Below are positions 1 through 8,703 of a stretch of DNA of 64,000 nt, piece by piece. The position numbers and the translations under genes are program-made. Position 1 is the first letter of the stretch. Each line of letters begins with the position of its first letter. The notes below the pieces were generated by a model. The model worked only from the letters and a program-made list of their open reading frames with translations, made no database searches and was not told the DNA's origin. Origin of the DNA: Mycobacteriaceae bacterium (GTDB lineage Bacteria > Actinomycetota > Actinomycetes > Mycobacteriales > Mycobacteriaceae). Location: contig JAPOKC010000009.1 in NCBI GenBank assembly GCA_029977845.1, forward strand, positions 1-64,000. The letters run 5' to 3'.

Positions 1-615
1 CCGGGCTTCGGCGTTCAGCCGGCCGACGCCGTGCGCAGCCAGGCCTCCAACGCCAAGATCAAGCCTTTGACGCTGCCCGGCAATGAGATCCAGCCGGGCT
101 ATCGCCCCTCGGTGGCGCTGTCCGAATTCATCCGGTGGCGCGATCTGATCTGTCGGTGGCCCGGATGCGATGCCCCGGTGTGCGATCTCGACCACACCGT
201 GCCCTATCCGCTGGGGCCGACGCATCCGTCCAATCTCAAAGGGTACTGCCGCGTTCACCATTTGATCAAAACGTTCTACGCCGGGACCGGCGGCTGGGCT
301 GAACACCAGTCCCCGGACGGCACGGTGACGTTCACTGCGCCGACCGGCCACGAATACGTGACCCAACCGGCGGGGGCGGCGATGTTCCCGACACTGTCGA
401 CGCCGACCGGAAGTCTCGACATCCCCTCGGACACCGGTCCGCCCGATCGGAATCGCGGACTGGCGATGCCCACCCGGCAGCGGACCCGTGAACAAGACCG
501 TCGAGCGCGGGTCGAGCGGGAACGCCGGACGCGCCATGAGATCCGCGCCGAACGTGCCCGGGCGCGAGCTGCCCGATTCGCCGAGATCGAATCGCGCCAT
601 CCGCCGCCCTTCTAG
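1..615 (+). CDS. HNH endonuclease-domain protein (DUF222/13E12 family), 5'-truncated by window edge
   Basis: The frame is open from base 1 to a TAG at 613-615, so only the C-terminal part of a longer protein is present. It carries the HNH signature of the mycobacterial 13E12/DUF222 family: a CRWPGC zinc knuckle, then DLDHTVPY, a GPT..SNL segment and a closing CRVHH. The tail is very rich in Arg and Glu and probably helical. Family members usually have an N-terminal DUF222 domain, which would lie upstream. Their biological role is unsettled; a nuclease fold is known, the substrate is not. Its stop codon shares a CTAG with the stop of the convergent reductase gene. Confidence 0.85.
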   Translation, partial: PGFGVQPADAVRSQASNAKIKPLTLPGNEIQPGYRPSVALSEFIRWRDLICRWPGCDAPVCDLDHTVPYPLGPTHPSNLKGYCRVHHLIKTFYAGTGGWAEHQSPDGTVTFTAPTGHEYVTQPAGAAMFPTLSTPTGSLDIPSDTGPPDRNRGLAMPTRQRTREQDRRARVERERRTRHEIRAERARARAARFAEIESRHPPPF

Positions 616-1613
616 CCGAAGCTGTCGTAGCGGATCTGGTTGAGCTGGATACCGGCCTCGGACAGCTGTGCCCGCACGGCGTTGGTCATCACCGGCGGAC
701 CGGCGATGTAGAACTCGGCGCTCGACAGTGCGCCCAGCATCGGCTCCAGGGCGTGGGTGACCAGACCCTCGACGCCCTCCCAGCCCGGATGCGGCCGGGC
801 CAGCGCGCCCATCAGCGCCGAGTCCGGGAGTTCGCCTGCGAGATTGGCCAGGTCGTCCCAGCAGACCAGTTCGTCAAGGACGTTGGCGCCGTAGACGACT
901 CGCACCGGGCGGGGATCGCGCTGGGCCGAGAGCTGGTGCAGCAGGCTCAGGATCGGCGCGATACCCGTGCCGCCGGCCACCAGAGCGATCGGGGCGTCGG
1001 TGTCCTGCAGCCACATCTCGCCGAACGGCATCTCGATGACCACGTCGTCACCGGGGGACAGCCCCGAGACGGTCTCGCTGCCGAGCTTGCCGTCGTAGCG
1101 CTTCATGATGAATTCGGCTACGGCGGTACCGGGACGGTTCGACATCGAGTAGCACCTGCGCAGGCTCCCACCATTTCCTTGGCCGACCTCGATCACGGCG
1201 TGCTGCCCCTCGCGGAAGCTCACCTCGCGCTCCAGGCTGAAGCCCAGCCGGAAGATCGACGGACCGATCTCGTCCTTGGTGCTCAGCACCGCCGGGCAAC
1301 GCTCGGCGGCGAGGCCGTCGCGGGGGGCGCTTTCCACCCAGGTGGGCTTGATGACCAGATCGCTGGTCGGGCTGGTCTGGCAGGCCAGGATCTTGTTCCG
1401 TCGTGCGTCGCGCGGGCTGATCGCCGGAGCCTCGGCGAACAGGGTGTCCACCTCGCCCTCAACCAGGGTGACCTTGCAGGTTCCGCAGCTGCCCCACCCG
1501 CATTCGAACGGGATCCAGGCCCCGGATCGCAGGGCGGCCGTCAGTATCCGCTCCCCCGGCGTCACCTCGAAGCTGATATCGGTGTCGGCGATGGCGACCC
1601 GGTGCGCACTCAC
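612..1613 (-). CDS. [2Fe-2S] ferredoxin/FAD/NAD(P)H oxidoreductase, phenol hydroxylase reductase (DmpP)-like
   Basis: Predicted 333-aa electron-transfer protein that would pass electrons from NAD(P)H through FAD to a 2Fe-2S centre and on to an oxygenase. The N-terminal plant-type ferredoxin domain has cysteines at about 38, 43, 46 and 78 (ECGWGSCGTC, then ILACQT). Next come the FAD motif RRCYSMSN and the NAD-binding segments VAGGTGIAP and YIAGPPVM. Domain order and length fit the DmpP/XylZ/BenC type. The GTG start at 1613 has a GAAAG upstream and gives the expected N-terminus; an ATG 18 codons upstream is less likely. No oxygenase subunit lies beside it. It is divergent from the acetaldehyde dehydrogenase gene across about 150 bp that presumably holds both promoters. 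Confidence 0.85.
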   Translation of the reverse strand: MSAHRVAIADTDISFEVTPGERILTAALRSGAWIPFECGWGSCGTCKVTLVEGEVDTLFAEAPAISPRDARRNKILACQTSPTSDLVIKPTWVESAPRDGLAAERCPAVLSTKDEIGPSIFRLGFSLEREVSFREGQHAVIEVGQGNGGSLRRCYSMSNRPGTAVAEFIMKRYDGKLGSETVSGLSPGDDVVIEMPFGEMWLQDTDAPIALVAGGTGIAPILSLLHQLSAQRDPRPVRVVYGANVLDELVCWDDLANLAGELPDSALMGALARPHPGWEGVEGLVTHALEPMLGALSSAEFYIAGPPVMTNAVRAQLSEAGIQLNQIRYDSFG

Positions 1614-1766
1614 TCGAGAACTTTCACAAACGCACGCATGGCGGTCAGGGTATCGTTCCTGCATCTGGAACGCCCGCCTTTCCGGTGAGCGGAACGCTTG
1701 CCGCGGAGCGAGGCCAAGGCCACTAATTTCTCGCTTCGAGGCAGGTCGTAGGAATAGAGGAGTGCC

Positions 1767-2693
1767 ATGCCGCAGAAACAAACGGTCGCGATCGTCGGCT
1801 CGGGCAACATCAGCACCGACCTGCTGTACAAGTTGCTCCGCTCGGATTGGCTGGAGCCGCGCTGGATGATCGGTATCGATCCCAAGAGCGAGGGTCTGGC
1901 CCGCGCCCGCAAGCTCGGCCTGGAGACCAGCCCCGACGGTGTGGACTGGCTGCTCGCTCAGAACGAGCTGCCCGACATGGTCTTCGAGGCCACCTCGGCC
2001 TACGTGCACAAGGCGGCCGCCCCGCGCTACGAGGAGGCCGGCATCAAGGCCATCGACCTCACCCCCGCGGCGGTCGGCCCGGCCGTCATCCCGCCGGCCA
2101 ACCTGCGTGAGCACCTCGACGCCCCGAACGTCAACATGATCACCTGCGGCGGCCAGGCCACCATCCCGATCGTCTACGCGGTGTCCCGCGCCACCAAGGA
2201 CGTCGGCGGTGTGGCCTACGGCGAGATCGTCGCCTCGGTGTCCTCGGAGTCCGCCGGTCCCGGCACCCGGGCCAACATCGACGAGTTCACCAAGACCACC
2301 TCGCGCGGTGTGGAGGTGATCGGCGGCGCCAAGAAGGGCAAGGCGATCATCATCCTCAACCCGGCCGATCCGCCGATGATCATGCGCGACACGATCTTCT
2401 GCGAGATCCCGGCCGACGCCGACCACGACGCGATCACCCAGTCGATCCACGACGTGGCCCGCGAGGTGCAGACCTATGTGCCCGGTTACCGGCTGCTCAG
2501 CGATCCGCAGTTCGACGAGCCGTCGGTGGTCAACGGCGGACGTCATGTGGTCACCACCTTCGTGGAGGTCGAAGGCGCCGGTGATTACCTCCCGCCGTAT
2601 GCGGGCAATCTCGACATCATGACGGCGGCGGCCACCAAGGTCGGCGAGGAAATGGCCAAAGAGGCGGCCAAGGTTGCAGGAGGCGCGCGATGA
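1767..2693 (+). CDS. acetaldehyde dehydrogenase (acetylating), MhpF/DmpF/HsaG type
   Basis: Converts acetaldehyde (or propanal) plus CoA and NAD+ to acetyl(propionyl)-CoA at the end of meta-cleavage pathways. The 308-aa length is standard. The N-terminal Rossmann motif is [10 protein letters not shown], and the catalytic cysteine is about C127 in [11 protein letters not shown] strong GAGGAG ribosome site precedes the ATG. Its stop overlaps the start of the aldolase gene (ATGA), matching the obligate channelling complex formed by these two enzymes. M. tuberculosis has HsaG in the cholesterol regulon; without flanking hsa genes this copy is more likely a paralogue for aromatic catabolism. Confidence 0.93.
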   Translation: MPQKQTVAIVGSGNISTDLLYKLLRSDWLEPRWMIGIDPKSEGLARARKLGLETSPDGVDWLLAQNELPDMVFEATSAYVHKAAAPRYEEAGIKAIDLTPAAVGPAVIPPANLREHLDAPNVNMITCGGQATIPIVYAVSRATKDVGGVAYGEIVASVSSESAGPGTRANIDEFTKTTSRGVEVIGGAKKGKAIIILNPADPPMIMRDTIFCEIPADADHDAITQSIHDVAREVQTYVPGYRLLSDPQFDEPSVVNGGRHVVTTFVEVEGAGDYLPPYAGNLDIMTAAATKVGEEMAKEAAKVAGGAR

Positions 2694-3724
2694 ACGACCA
2701 CACCTTCGACGTCCGGATCACCGACACCTCGTTGCGTGACGGGTCGCACCACAAGCGCCACCAGTTCACCAAGGACGAGGTGCAGGGCATCGTCGCGGCC
2801 CTCGACCATGCCGGCGTGCCGGTGATCGAGGTCGCCCACGGTGACGGACTGGGTGGCTCGAGCTTCAACTACGGCTTCTCCAAGACCCCCGAGCAGGAGC
2901 TGATCAAGCTCGCCGCCGAGACGGCCAAGGACGCCAAGATCGCCTTCCTGATGCTGCCCGGACTGGGCATCAAGGAGGACATCGCGGCCGCCCGCGACAA
3001 CGGCGCGCAGGTGTGCCGGATCGCCACCCACTGCACCGAGGCCGACGTCTCGATCCAGCATTTCGGCTTCGCCCGCGAGCTGGGCCTGGAGACCGTCGGC
3101 TTCCTGATGATGAGCCACACCGTCAGCCCGGAGAAGCTGGCCGAGCAGGCCCGCATCATGGCCGACGCCGGCTGCCAGTGCGTGTACGTGGTCGACTCGG
3201 CCGGCGCCCTGGTCCTCGAGGATGTGACCGACCGGGTGTCGGCCCTGAAGGCCGAGCTCGGTGACGACGCCCAGGTCGGCTTCCATGGCCACGAGAACCT
3301 CGACCTCGCCGTCGCCAACTCGGTGATGGCGGTGCGCGCCGGGGCCAAGCAGATCGACGGCAGCGTGCGCCGCTTCGGCGCCGGTGCGGGCAACTCCCCG
3401 GTGGAGGCGCTGGTCGGCGTGTTCGACAAGATCGGCGTGAAGACCGGTATCGACTTCTTCGACGTGCTCGACGCCGCGCAGGATGTCGTCGCGCCGGTGA
3501 TGGGCCAGGAGTGCCAGCTGGACCGCAACGCGATGACCATCGGCTACGCCGGGGTCTACTCCAGCTTCCTCAAACACGCTGTGCGCCAAGGGGAACGCTA
3601 CGGCGTGCCGGCGCACGAACTGCTGCTGCGTGCTGGTAAGCGCAAGCTGATCGGCGGCCAGGAGGACCAGCTGATCGACATCGCGCTGGAGATCCAGCGC
3701 GAGCAGGCCGCCGCCAAGGTCTGA
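2690..3724 (+). CDS. 4-hydroxy-2-oxovalerate aldolase, DmpG/BphI/HsaF type
   Basis: Class II pyruvate aldolase of 344 aa that cleaves 4-hydroxy-2-oxoacids to pyruvate and an aldehyde, which is channelled to the partner dehydrogenase. The N-terminal [10 protein letters not shown] holds the expected Arg16, Asp17 and His20, and the metal-binding GFHGHEN segment is present (around 3280-3300). The C-terminal communication domain is full length. It overlaps the dehydrogenase by 4 bp (ATGA), so the two are translationally coupled. The hydratase that normally supplies its substrate is not in this operon. Confidence 0.93.
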   Translation: MNDHTFDVRITDTSLRDGSHHKRHQFTKDEVQGIVAALDHAGVPVIEVAHGDGLGGSSFNYGFSKTPEQELIKLAAETAKDAKIAFLMLPGLGIKEDIAAARDNGAQVCRIATHCTEADVSIQHFGFARELGLETVGFLMMSHTVSPEKLAEQARIMADAGCQCVYVVDSAGALVLEDVTDRVSALKAELGDDAQVGFHGHENLDLAVANSVMAVRAGAKQIDGSVRRFGAGAGNSPVEALVGVFDKIGVKTGIDFFDVLDAAQDVVAPVMGQECQLDRNAMTIGYAGVYSSFLKHAVRQGERYGVPAHELLLRAGKRKLIGGQEDQLIDIALEIQREQAAAKV

Positions 3725-3786
3725 TCGCCGGTTTGTTCGGCTCCCGCGTAGCATCGGGCGGGCAGTCGAACGCCGGAGGAGGACAG

Positions 3787-6267
3787 ATGTCGGTTGCGGC
3801 CGCCGGCGCCGGCTATCGAGCGGCCGAGGGCTACGACGAATTCGTCGATCCCTCCGGTGAGGTCCGGCCGGCCTGGCGGGAGTTTGCCGACCTCATCGCC
3901 GAACGCGGTGGTGACGGCCTGACCCGGTTGGGCGAGGTCGTACGCGGCCTCGTCGACAACGACGGCATCACCACCGGCGGTCAGACCTGGAAACTCGACG
4001 GCATACCGCTGCTGGTGTCGGCCGCGGACTGGGACATCCTCGAGGCCGGCATCGTCCAGCGCGCGCGCCTGCTCGACGCGGTACTGGATGACCTCTACGG
4101 CGATCGCCGCGTGGTCACCGACGGCATCCTCCCGGCGCAGCTGCTGTTCGGCCATCCCGGTTACATCCGGGCGACCCGCAGTCTGTCCAATCCGGGGCGC
4201 CATCAGTTGTTCATCCTGGGCTGCGATGTGAGCCGCGCTGCCGACGGCCGATTCCTGGTCAACGCCGACCGGACCCAGGCCCCGTCCGGTATCGGCTACG
4301 CGCTGGCCGACCGGCGGGTCACCGCACGGGCAATTCCCGACATCTACGAGCGGATCGGTCCGCGGCCTGCTTCTCCGTTCGCCCAGGCGCTGCGACTCGC
4401 GCTGATCGACGCGGCGCCGGCGGCCGCCGAGGACCCGGTGGTCGTGGTGCTCAGTCCGGGCATCCACTCGCAGACCGCGTTCGACCAGGCCTACCTGGCG
4501 ACCGTGCTCGGCTTCCCGCTCGTCGAGAGCGCCGACCTGGTGGTCCGCGACGGCAAGCTGTGGATGCGGTCGCTGGGCACCCTCAAACGCGTCGATGTGG
4601 TGCTTCGCCGGGTGGACGCCGATTACGCCGACCCGCTCGACCTTCGGCCCGACTCCCGGCTCGGAGTCGCCGGACTGGTGGAGGCCCAGCGCAGGGGAGC
4701 CGTCACGGTCGTCAACACGCTCGGCAGCGGGGTGCTGGAAAGCCCAGGCGTGCAACGCTTCCTGCCGGCGATCGCCGAACACCTCACCGGTGAGCGGCCA
4801 CTGCTGGACGGTCCGCAGATGTACTGGGGCGGTGTCGAGGCCGAACTGTCCCACCTGCTGGCCGGGCTCCCCGAGCTGGTGATCCGCTCGGCTGTCGGCG
4901 GCCCGACGTTCGTCGGTCCCGGTTTGTCGTCGAACCAGTGCGAGGAGTTGGCGGCCAGGATTGCGGCGCAACCCTGGCAATGGGTCGGTCAGGAGTTGCC
5001 CCAGTTCTCCACCGCCCCGACCGACCACGACGGTGACGGTCTCCGGCCGGCCGGAGTCGGTATGCGACTGTTCACCGTCGCCCAGCGCAGCGGGTACGCC
5101 CCGATGGTGGGCGGGCTGGGATACGTGCTGACGTCCGATCCCGGCGGTTTCACCCTGAATCGCGTTGCCGCCAAGGACATCTGGGTGCGCGCACATACCC
5201 GGGCGGGCGCCGAGCAGGCCGTTGCCCTCCCGGTCACCGAGTTGCCCAGTGGCACCCAGTTCATCAGTTCACCGCGCGTGCTGTCCGATCTCTACTGGAT
5301 CGGCCGCTACGCCGAACGCGCCGAGGGCCTGGCGCGGCTGCTGATCGTCACTCGTGAGCGTTATCACGAGTACAACCGCCGCCAGGCCGGCGAAGCGGGC
5401 CAGTGCGTGCCGGTGCTGTTCGACGCGATTCGTCAGATCGTCGACGACGAGGGGGAGATCGACCCGTCGCTGAGAACACTGCGCTCGCTGACCGTCGACC
5501 GCGGCCGTCCCGGTTCGCTGGCGCATTCGGTGGAACGCCTGGTGCTGGCCGCCCGTGCCGTTCGCGACCAGATGTCCAATGACACCTGGATGGTGCTCGG
5601 CGCCGTGGAACGGGCGCTGGACCAGGAGGCGGCGATGCCGGCCGGCACTGACGACACCCGGCTGGCCGCCGCCCAGCGCCGCACGCTGTCGGGCATGCTG
5701 GCGCTGTCCGGCCTGACCGCCGAATCGATGGTCCACGACACCGGCTGGACGATGATGGACGTCGGCAAACGCATCGAACGTGCCACGACGCTGGCGGCGC
5801 TGCTGCGCGCCACCCTGGTGGTGCCCCGAAGTCCCGAGGCGGAGCACACCATCACCGAGTCGGCTCTGGTGGCCTGCGAATCCTCGGTCATCTACCGCCG
5901 GCTCAACCTCGGACGGGTGAGTGTCGCGGCGGTCGCCGATCTGGTGCTGTTCGACGAGTCGAACCCGAGATCGCTGATCTACCAACTGGATCGGCTCAAG
6001 GGTGGCCTCAGGACGCTGTCCGGGGGATCGGGCTCATCGAAACCCGAGCGGGTGGTCGAGGAGATCAGTGCGCGGCTGCGACGGATGGACCCGGCGGATC
6101 TGGAGGAGCTCGGCGCCGGCGGCAACCGGATCGAGCTGGAGGCATTGCTGACCGACACGGTTCGCGCGCTGGCCGAACTGTCCGACGTCATCACCGCCAC
6201 CCATCTGTCGCTGCCCGGCGATATGCAGCCGCTCTGGGGTCCCGACCAACGGCGGGTTCTGCCGTGA
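3787..6267 (+). CDS. fused circularly permuted ATP-grasp (DUF404/407) and alpha-E (DUF403) protein
   Basis: Two domains in 826 aa. Residues ~1-490 are a circularly permuted type-2 ATP-grasp region and ~495-826 a helical alpha-E domain beginning at SPRVLSDLYWIGRYAERAEG. ATP-grasp enzymes form amide or peptide bonds with ATP; the substrate of this family is unknown. The ATG at 3787 follows GGAGGAGGACAG and is preferred to the upstream in-frame codon at 3733. M. tuberculosis has both a split version (Rv2411c/Rv2410c) and a fused one (Rv2567); this resembles the fused form. It overlaps the following transglutaminase-like gene by 4 bp (GTGA), the usual partnership for this family. Confidence 0.87.
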   Translation: MSVAAAGAGYRAAEGYDEFVDPSGEVRPAWREFADLIAERGGDGLTRLGEVVRGLVDNDGITTGGQTWKLDGIPLLVSAADWDILEAGIVQRARLLDAVLDDLYGDRRVVTDGILPAQLLFGHPGYIRATRSLSNPGRHQLFILGCDVSRAADGRFLVNADRTQAPSGIGYALADRRVTARAIPDIYERIGPRPASPFAQALRLALIDAAPAAAEDPVVVVLSPGIHSQTAFDQAYLATVLGFPLVESADLVVRDGKLWMRSLGTLKRVDVVLRRVDADYADPLDLRPDSRLGVAGLVEAQRRGAVTVVNTLGSGVLESPGVQRFLPAIAEHLTGERPLLDGPQMYWGGVEAELSHLLAGLPELVIRSAVGGPTFVGPGLSSNQCEELAARIAAQPWQWVGQELPQFSTAPTDHDGDGLRPAGVGMRLFTVAQRSGYAPMVGGLGYVLTSDPGGFTLNRVAAKDIWVRAHTRAGAEQAVALPVTELPSGTQFISSPRVLSDLYWIGRYAERAEGLARLLIVTRERYHEYNRRQAGEAGQCVPVLFDAIRQIVDDEGEIDPSLRTLRSLTVDRGRPGSLAHSVERLVLAARAVRDQMSNDTWMVLGAVERALDQEAAMPAGTDDTRLAAAQRRTLSGMLALSGLTAESMVHDTGWTMMDVGKRIERATTLAALLRATLVVPRSPEAEHTITESALVACESSVIYRRLNLGRVSVAAVADLVLFDESNPRSLIYQLDRLKGGLRTLSGGSGSSKPERVVEEISARLRRMDPADLEELGAGGNRIELEALLTDTVRALAELSDVITATHLSLPGDMQPLWGPDQRRVLP

Positions 6268-7151
6268 GCGCCCGCCGCTACCGCATCACACATCGCACCG
6301 AGTACGGCTACTCGGGTGTGGTCACCAACTCCTACGGACGTGGTCATCTCACGCCCCGCGACACCGACCGTCAGCGCTGCCTGTCCTTCGATCTCGACAT
6401 CGATCCGGATCCGGCCGACCGGTCCACCAGCCGGGACTCCTACGGCAACATCAGCTCCTACTTCCAGATCACCGAACGCCATCATGCGCTGAGGGTGGTC
6501 GGCACGGCGGTGGTCGAGGTGGATCCGCCTCCGCCCGGGTTGTACGTCGCGGGCGCGGCAGCGCAGCCGTGGGAGTCGGCCCGCCCGACCGCACTCCAAC
6601 TGGCCTCGGAGTTCACCCTGGATCTGCGGCCGCCCGAGATCACCGATGCGGTAAGGCGATACGCCGCCGCGAGTTTTCTGCCGGGGCGCCCTTTGATCGA
6701 GGTGATCGGCGATCTCAACCGGCGCATCTTCACCGACTTCATCTACCGGTCCGGTTCGACGACGGTGTCCACCAGAGTCGAGGAGATGCTGACCACCCGG
6801 GAGGGGGTATGCCAGGACTTCGCCCGGCTGGCGATCGCGTGCCTGCGCGCCAACGGGCTGGCGGCCAGCTACGTGTCGGGATACCTGGCCACCGATCCGC
6901 CGCCGGGCCGGGATCGGGTGTTCGGGATCGACGCCACCCATGCCTGGGCGGCGGTGTGGACCCCGGGCGGGCAGTGGCTGGGATTCGATCCGACCAACGA
7001 CCAACTCGTCGACGAGCGCTACATCACCGTCGGGTGGGGTCGGGACTACGCCGACATCCCGCCGCTGCGCGGCATCATCTACACCGACTCCGAACACAGT
7101 GCGATCGACGTGTCGGTGGACGTCGCGCCTTATGACGGTCAGTCCGGATAG
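6264..7151 (+). CDS. transglutaminase-like protein with bacterial transglutaminase N-terminal domain
   Basis: A 295-aa papain-fold protein. The N-terminal beta domain opens with YRITHRTEYGYSG. The catalytic triad is intact: Cys183 (GVCQDFARLA), His226 (ATHAWAAV) and Asp242 (GFDPTND). Family members may act as peptidases or transglutaminases; the activity here is unproven. The GTG start at 6264 overlaps the ATP-grasp/alpha-E stop, so the two are translated together. There is no signal peptide, so a cytoplasmic location is likely. Its 3' end overlaps the convergent metallopeptidase gene by 13 bp. Confidence 0.88.
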   Translation: MSARRYRITHRTEYGYSGVVTNSYGRGHLTPRDTDRQRCLSFDLDIDPDPADRSTSRDSYGNISSYFQITERHHALRVVGTAVVEVDPPPPGLYVAGAAAQPWESARPTALQLASEFTLDLRPPEITDAVRRYAAASFLPGRPLIEVIGDLNRRIFTDFIYRSGSTTVSTRVEEMLTTREGVCQDFARLAIACLRANGLAASYVSGYLATDPPPGRDRVFGIDATHAWAAVWTPGGQWLGFDPTNDQLVDERYITVGWGRDYADIPPLRGIIYTDSEHSAIDVSVDVAPYDGQSG

Positions 7152-7729
7152 GCGGCCAGGCAACTGTCCGCGGTCCCACCGCGGCCGGCCTGGAACGCCG
7201 CGATGCGGTTCGGGATCACATCGGGGGCGGTTGTCGACAACGTCGCGATGACGGAGGCGTCGATCTCCTCGGGCGTGCCACTCAGCCGCGGCGACTGTCC
7301 GTCGGCCACCGAGGCCAGGTAGACACCCGCCAGGCAGTCTGCGCCCAGTTCGCTGGCCGGGAGATCCCGAGAGGCCTGGATCTGGTGGCCGATCTCATGG
7401 GCCATGATGGCCGCCACGGCCAGTGCGCCGCCGGCGGCGTCCATCTGCTCGAGGTCGGGCACATCCCAGGCGATCGCGCCACTGCAGAACCGCGCGATGC
7501 TCAGTTGCGACAGGCAGACATCGCCGGGTACGGGGCCGGGCAGTGCGGCGTATCCCTTCGGCGGGGCGAAGCCGGCCGGGATCCGCTGCGACCAGAACTG
7601 CTCGACATCGGTGGCGGCCTGTTCGGCGACGAAGTTCACCGGCGAGGCGGCCTCGACGTCGACACTCACCGCGGGGCCGGGTGCGTTCGCGAGCAAAGCC
7701 GACAACAGGGCGGCGGCGAGGAGGTGCAT
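7139..7729 (-). CDS. exported putative neutral zinc metallopeptidase
   Basis: A 196-aa protein with a short hydrophobic signal sequence (LLAAALLSALLANA). It has a zinc-peptidase site HEIGH at about 111-115 and a downstream Glu in ASELGADC (about 127) as the probable third zinc ligand. This is the pattern of the YpfJ-like neutral zinc metallopeptidases. Four cysteines (CLSQ, RFC, DC, SC) suggest disulfides outside the cytoplasm. Substrate unknown. The gene is convergent with the transglutaminase gene and divergent, across only 17 bp, from the cyclodeaminase-like gene. A TACCGT hexamer 6 nt before the ATG suggests a leaderless transcript. Confidence 0.78.
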   Translation of the reverse strand: MHLLAAALLSALLANAPGPAVSVDVEAASPVNFVAEQAATDVEQFWSQRIPAGFAPPKGYAALPGPVPGDVCLSQLSIARFCSGAIAWDVPDLEQMDAAGGALAVAAIMAHEIGHQIQASRDLPASELGADCLAGVYLASVADGQSPRLSGTPEEIDASVIATLSTTAPDVIPNRIAAFQAGRGGTADSCLAAYPD

Positions 7730-7746
7730 GCCACTACGGTACTGGC
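7730..7746. promoter_or_regulatory. 17-bp bidirectional leaderless promoter candidate
   Basis: The spacer between two divergent start codons is a near-palindrome (14 of 17 positions symmetric). The plus strand reads TACGGT (7735-7740), then six bases, then ATG 7747. The minus strand reads TACCGT (7741-7736), then six bases, then ATG 7729. Both fit the mycobacterial TANNNT -10 element at the distance expected when transcription starts on the start codon. Confidence 0.55.
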
Positions 7747-8703
7747 ATGAGCGATAACCAGATGCTGGTGCTGAACCGTGCGGATCTCGTGGGGCTGGGT
7801 CTGACCTGGTCCGACATCATCGACGTGCTGGAGGATGCGTTCCTGCAGAAGTCCCGGGGTCTGGTGCAGAATCCGCCCAAGCCGAAGGTGACCTCGCGCG
7901 GCGATTCAGCCTTCATCCACGCGATGCCGGCGTATCTCGGCGGTTCGGACAAGATCGGCCTGAAGTGGGTCGCCGGTTACGAGAACAACTACGCCAAGGG
8001 TCTGCCCTACATCTACGGCGTGATGATCATGAACGACGCCGAGACCGGCAGGCCCATCGCACTGCTCGACGGCGGGTGGATCACCGAGATGCGGACCCCG
8101 GGCGTCTCCGGCGTGACGATGCGGCATGTTCCCGGCGATCCCAAGCATCTGGCGATCGTCGGATGCGGACTGCAGGGACATCGTCATCTCGAAGTCGCAC
8201 TCGAGGTCCACCCGGGACTGACGCATGTCACCGCCTACGACCGCAATGACGGCCGGGCCCAGGAATTCCTGTCCAATGCCGGCGACCGGGTGACCCGGGT
8301 GGCCTCGTCGCCCACCGATGCGGTGACCGGAGCCGATCTGGTGATCACGACGATCACCGTGCCGCTGGATCCGAAGATCGACTGCGCCAACACCGATCCC
8401 AACGCGCTGCTGCTGCCGGTGGACTACGCCGACGCGATGGCCCAGGCCGCGTTCGACAACGCGGTCATCTACAGCGTCGACGACCCGGGCCAGTACAACT
8501 CGGTGATCGACATGTACTTTTCCGGACTGCCGAAGCCCACGACGGATCTGGCCTCGGTGGTCTCCGGCCAGGTCGACGTGCCGACCACCGGCCGGCGGAT
8601 GTTCCTGAACATGGGCATCGCGATGGACGATGTCGCGCTCAGCTCACTGGTGCTTGATCGCGCCGCGGGGGCCGGAGTGGGCCGCTATATCGAATTCCCC
8701 TGA
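7747..8703 (+). CDS. ornithine cyclodeaminase/mu-crystallin family protein
   Basis: A 318-aa NAD(P)-dependent protein of the OCD/mu-crystallin family. It shows the substrate-side segment PYIYGVMIMNDAETGRPIAL, a conserved Arg in EMRTPGVSG, and the dinucleotide motif LAIVGCGLQGHRHLE. Members act as ornithine cyclodeaminase, alanine dehydrogenase or ketimine reductase; the sequence alone does not tell which. The ATG at 7747 is preferred because a TACGGT -10 lies six bases before it, and a much longer upstream open frame would run through the divergent peptidase gene. It overlaps the convergent antiporter gene by 19 bp. Confidence 0.85.
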   Translation: MSDNQMLVLNRADLVGLGLTWSDIIDVLEDAFLQKSRGLVQNPPKPKVTSRGDSAFIHAMPAYLGGSDKIGLKWVAGYENNYAKGLPYIYGVMIMNDAETGRPIALLDGGWITEMRTPGVSGVTMRHVPGDPKHLAIVGCGLQGHRHLEVALEVHPGLTHVTAYDRNDGRAQEFLSNAGDRVTRVASSPTDAVTGADLVITTITVPLDPKIDCANTDPNALLLPVDYADAMAQAAFDNAVIYSVDDPGQYNSVIDMYFSGLPKPTTDLASVVSGQVDVPTTGRRMFLNMGIAMDDVALSSLVLDRAAGAGVGRYIEFP

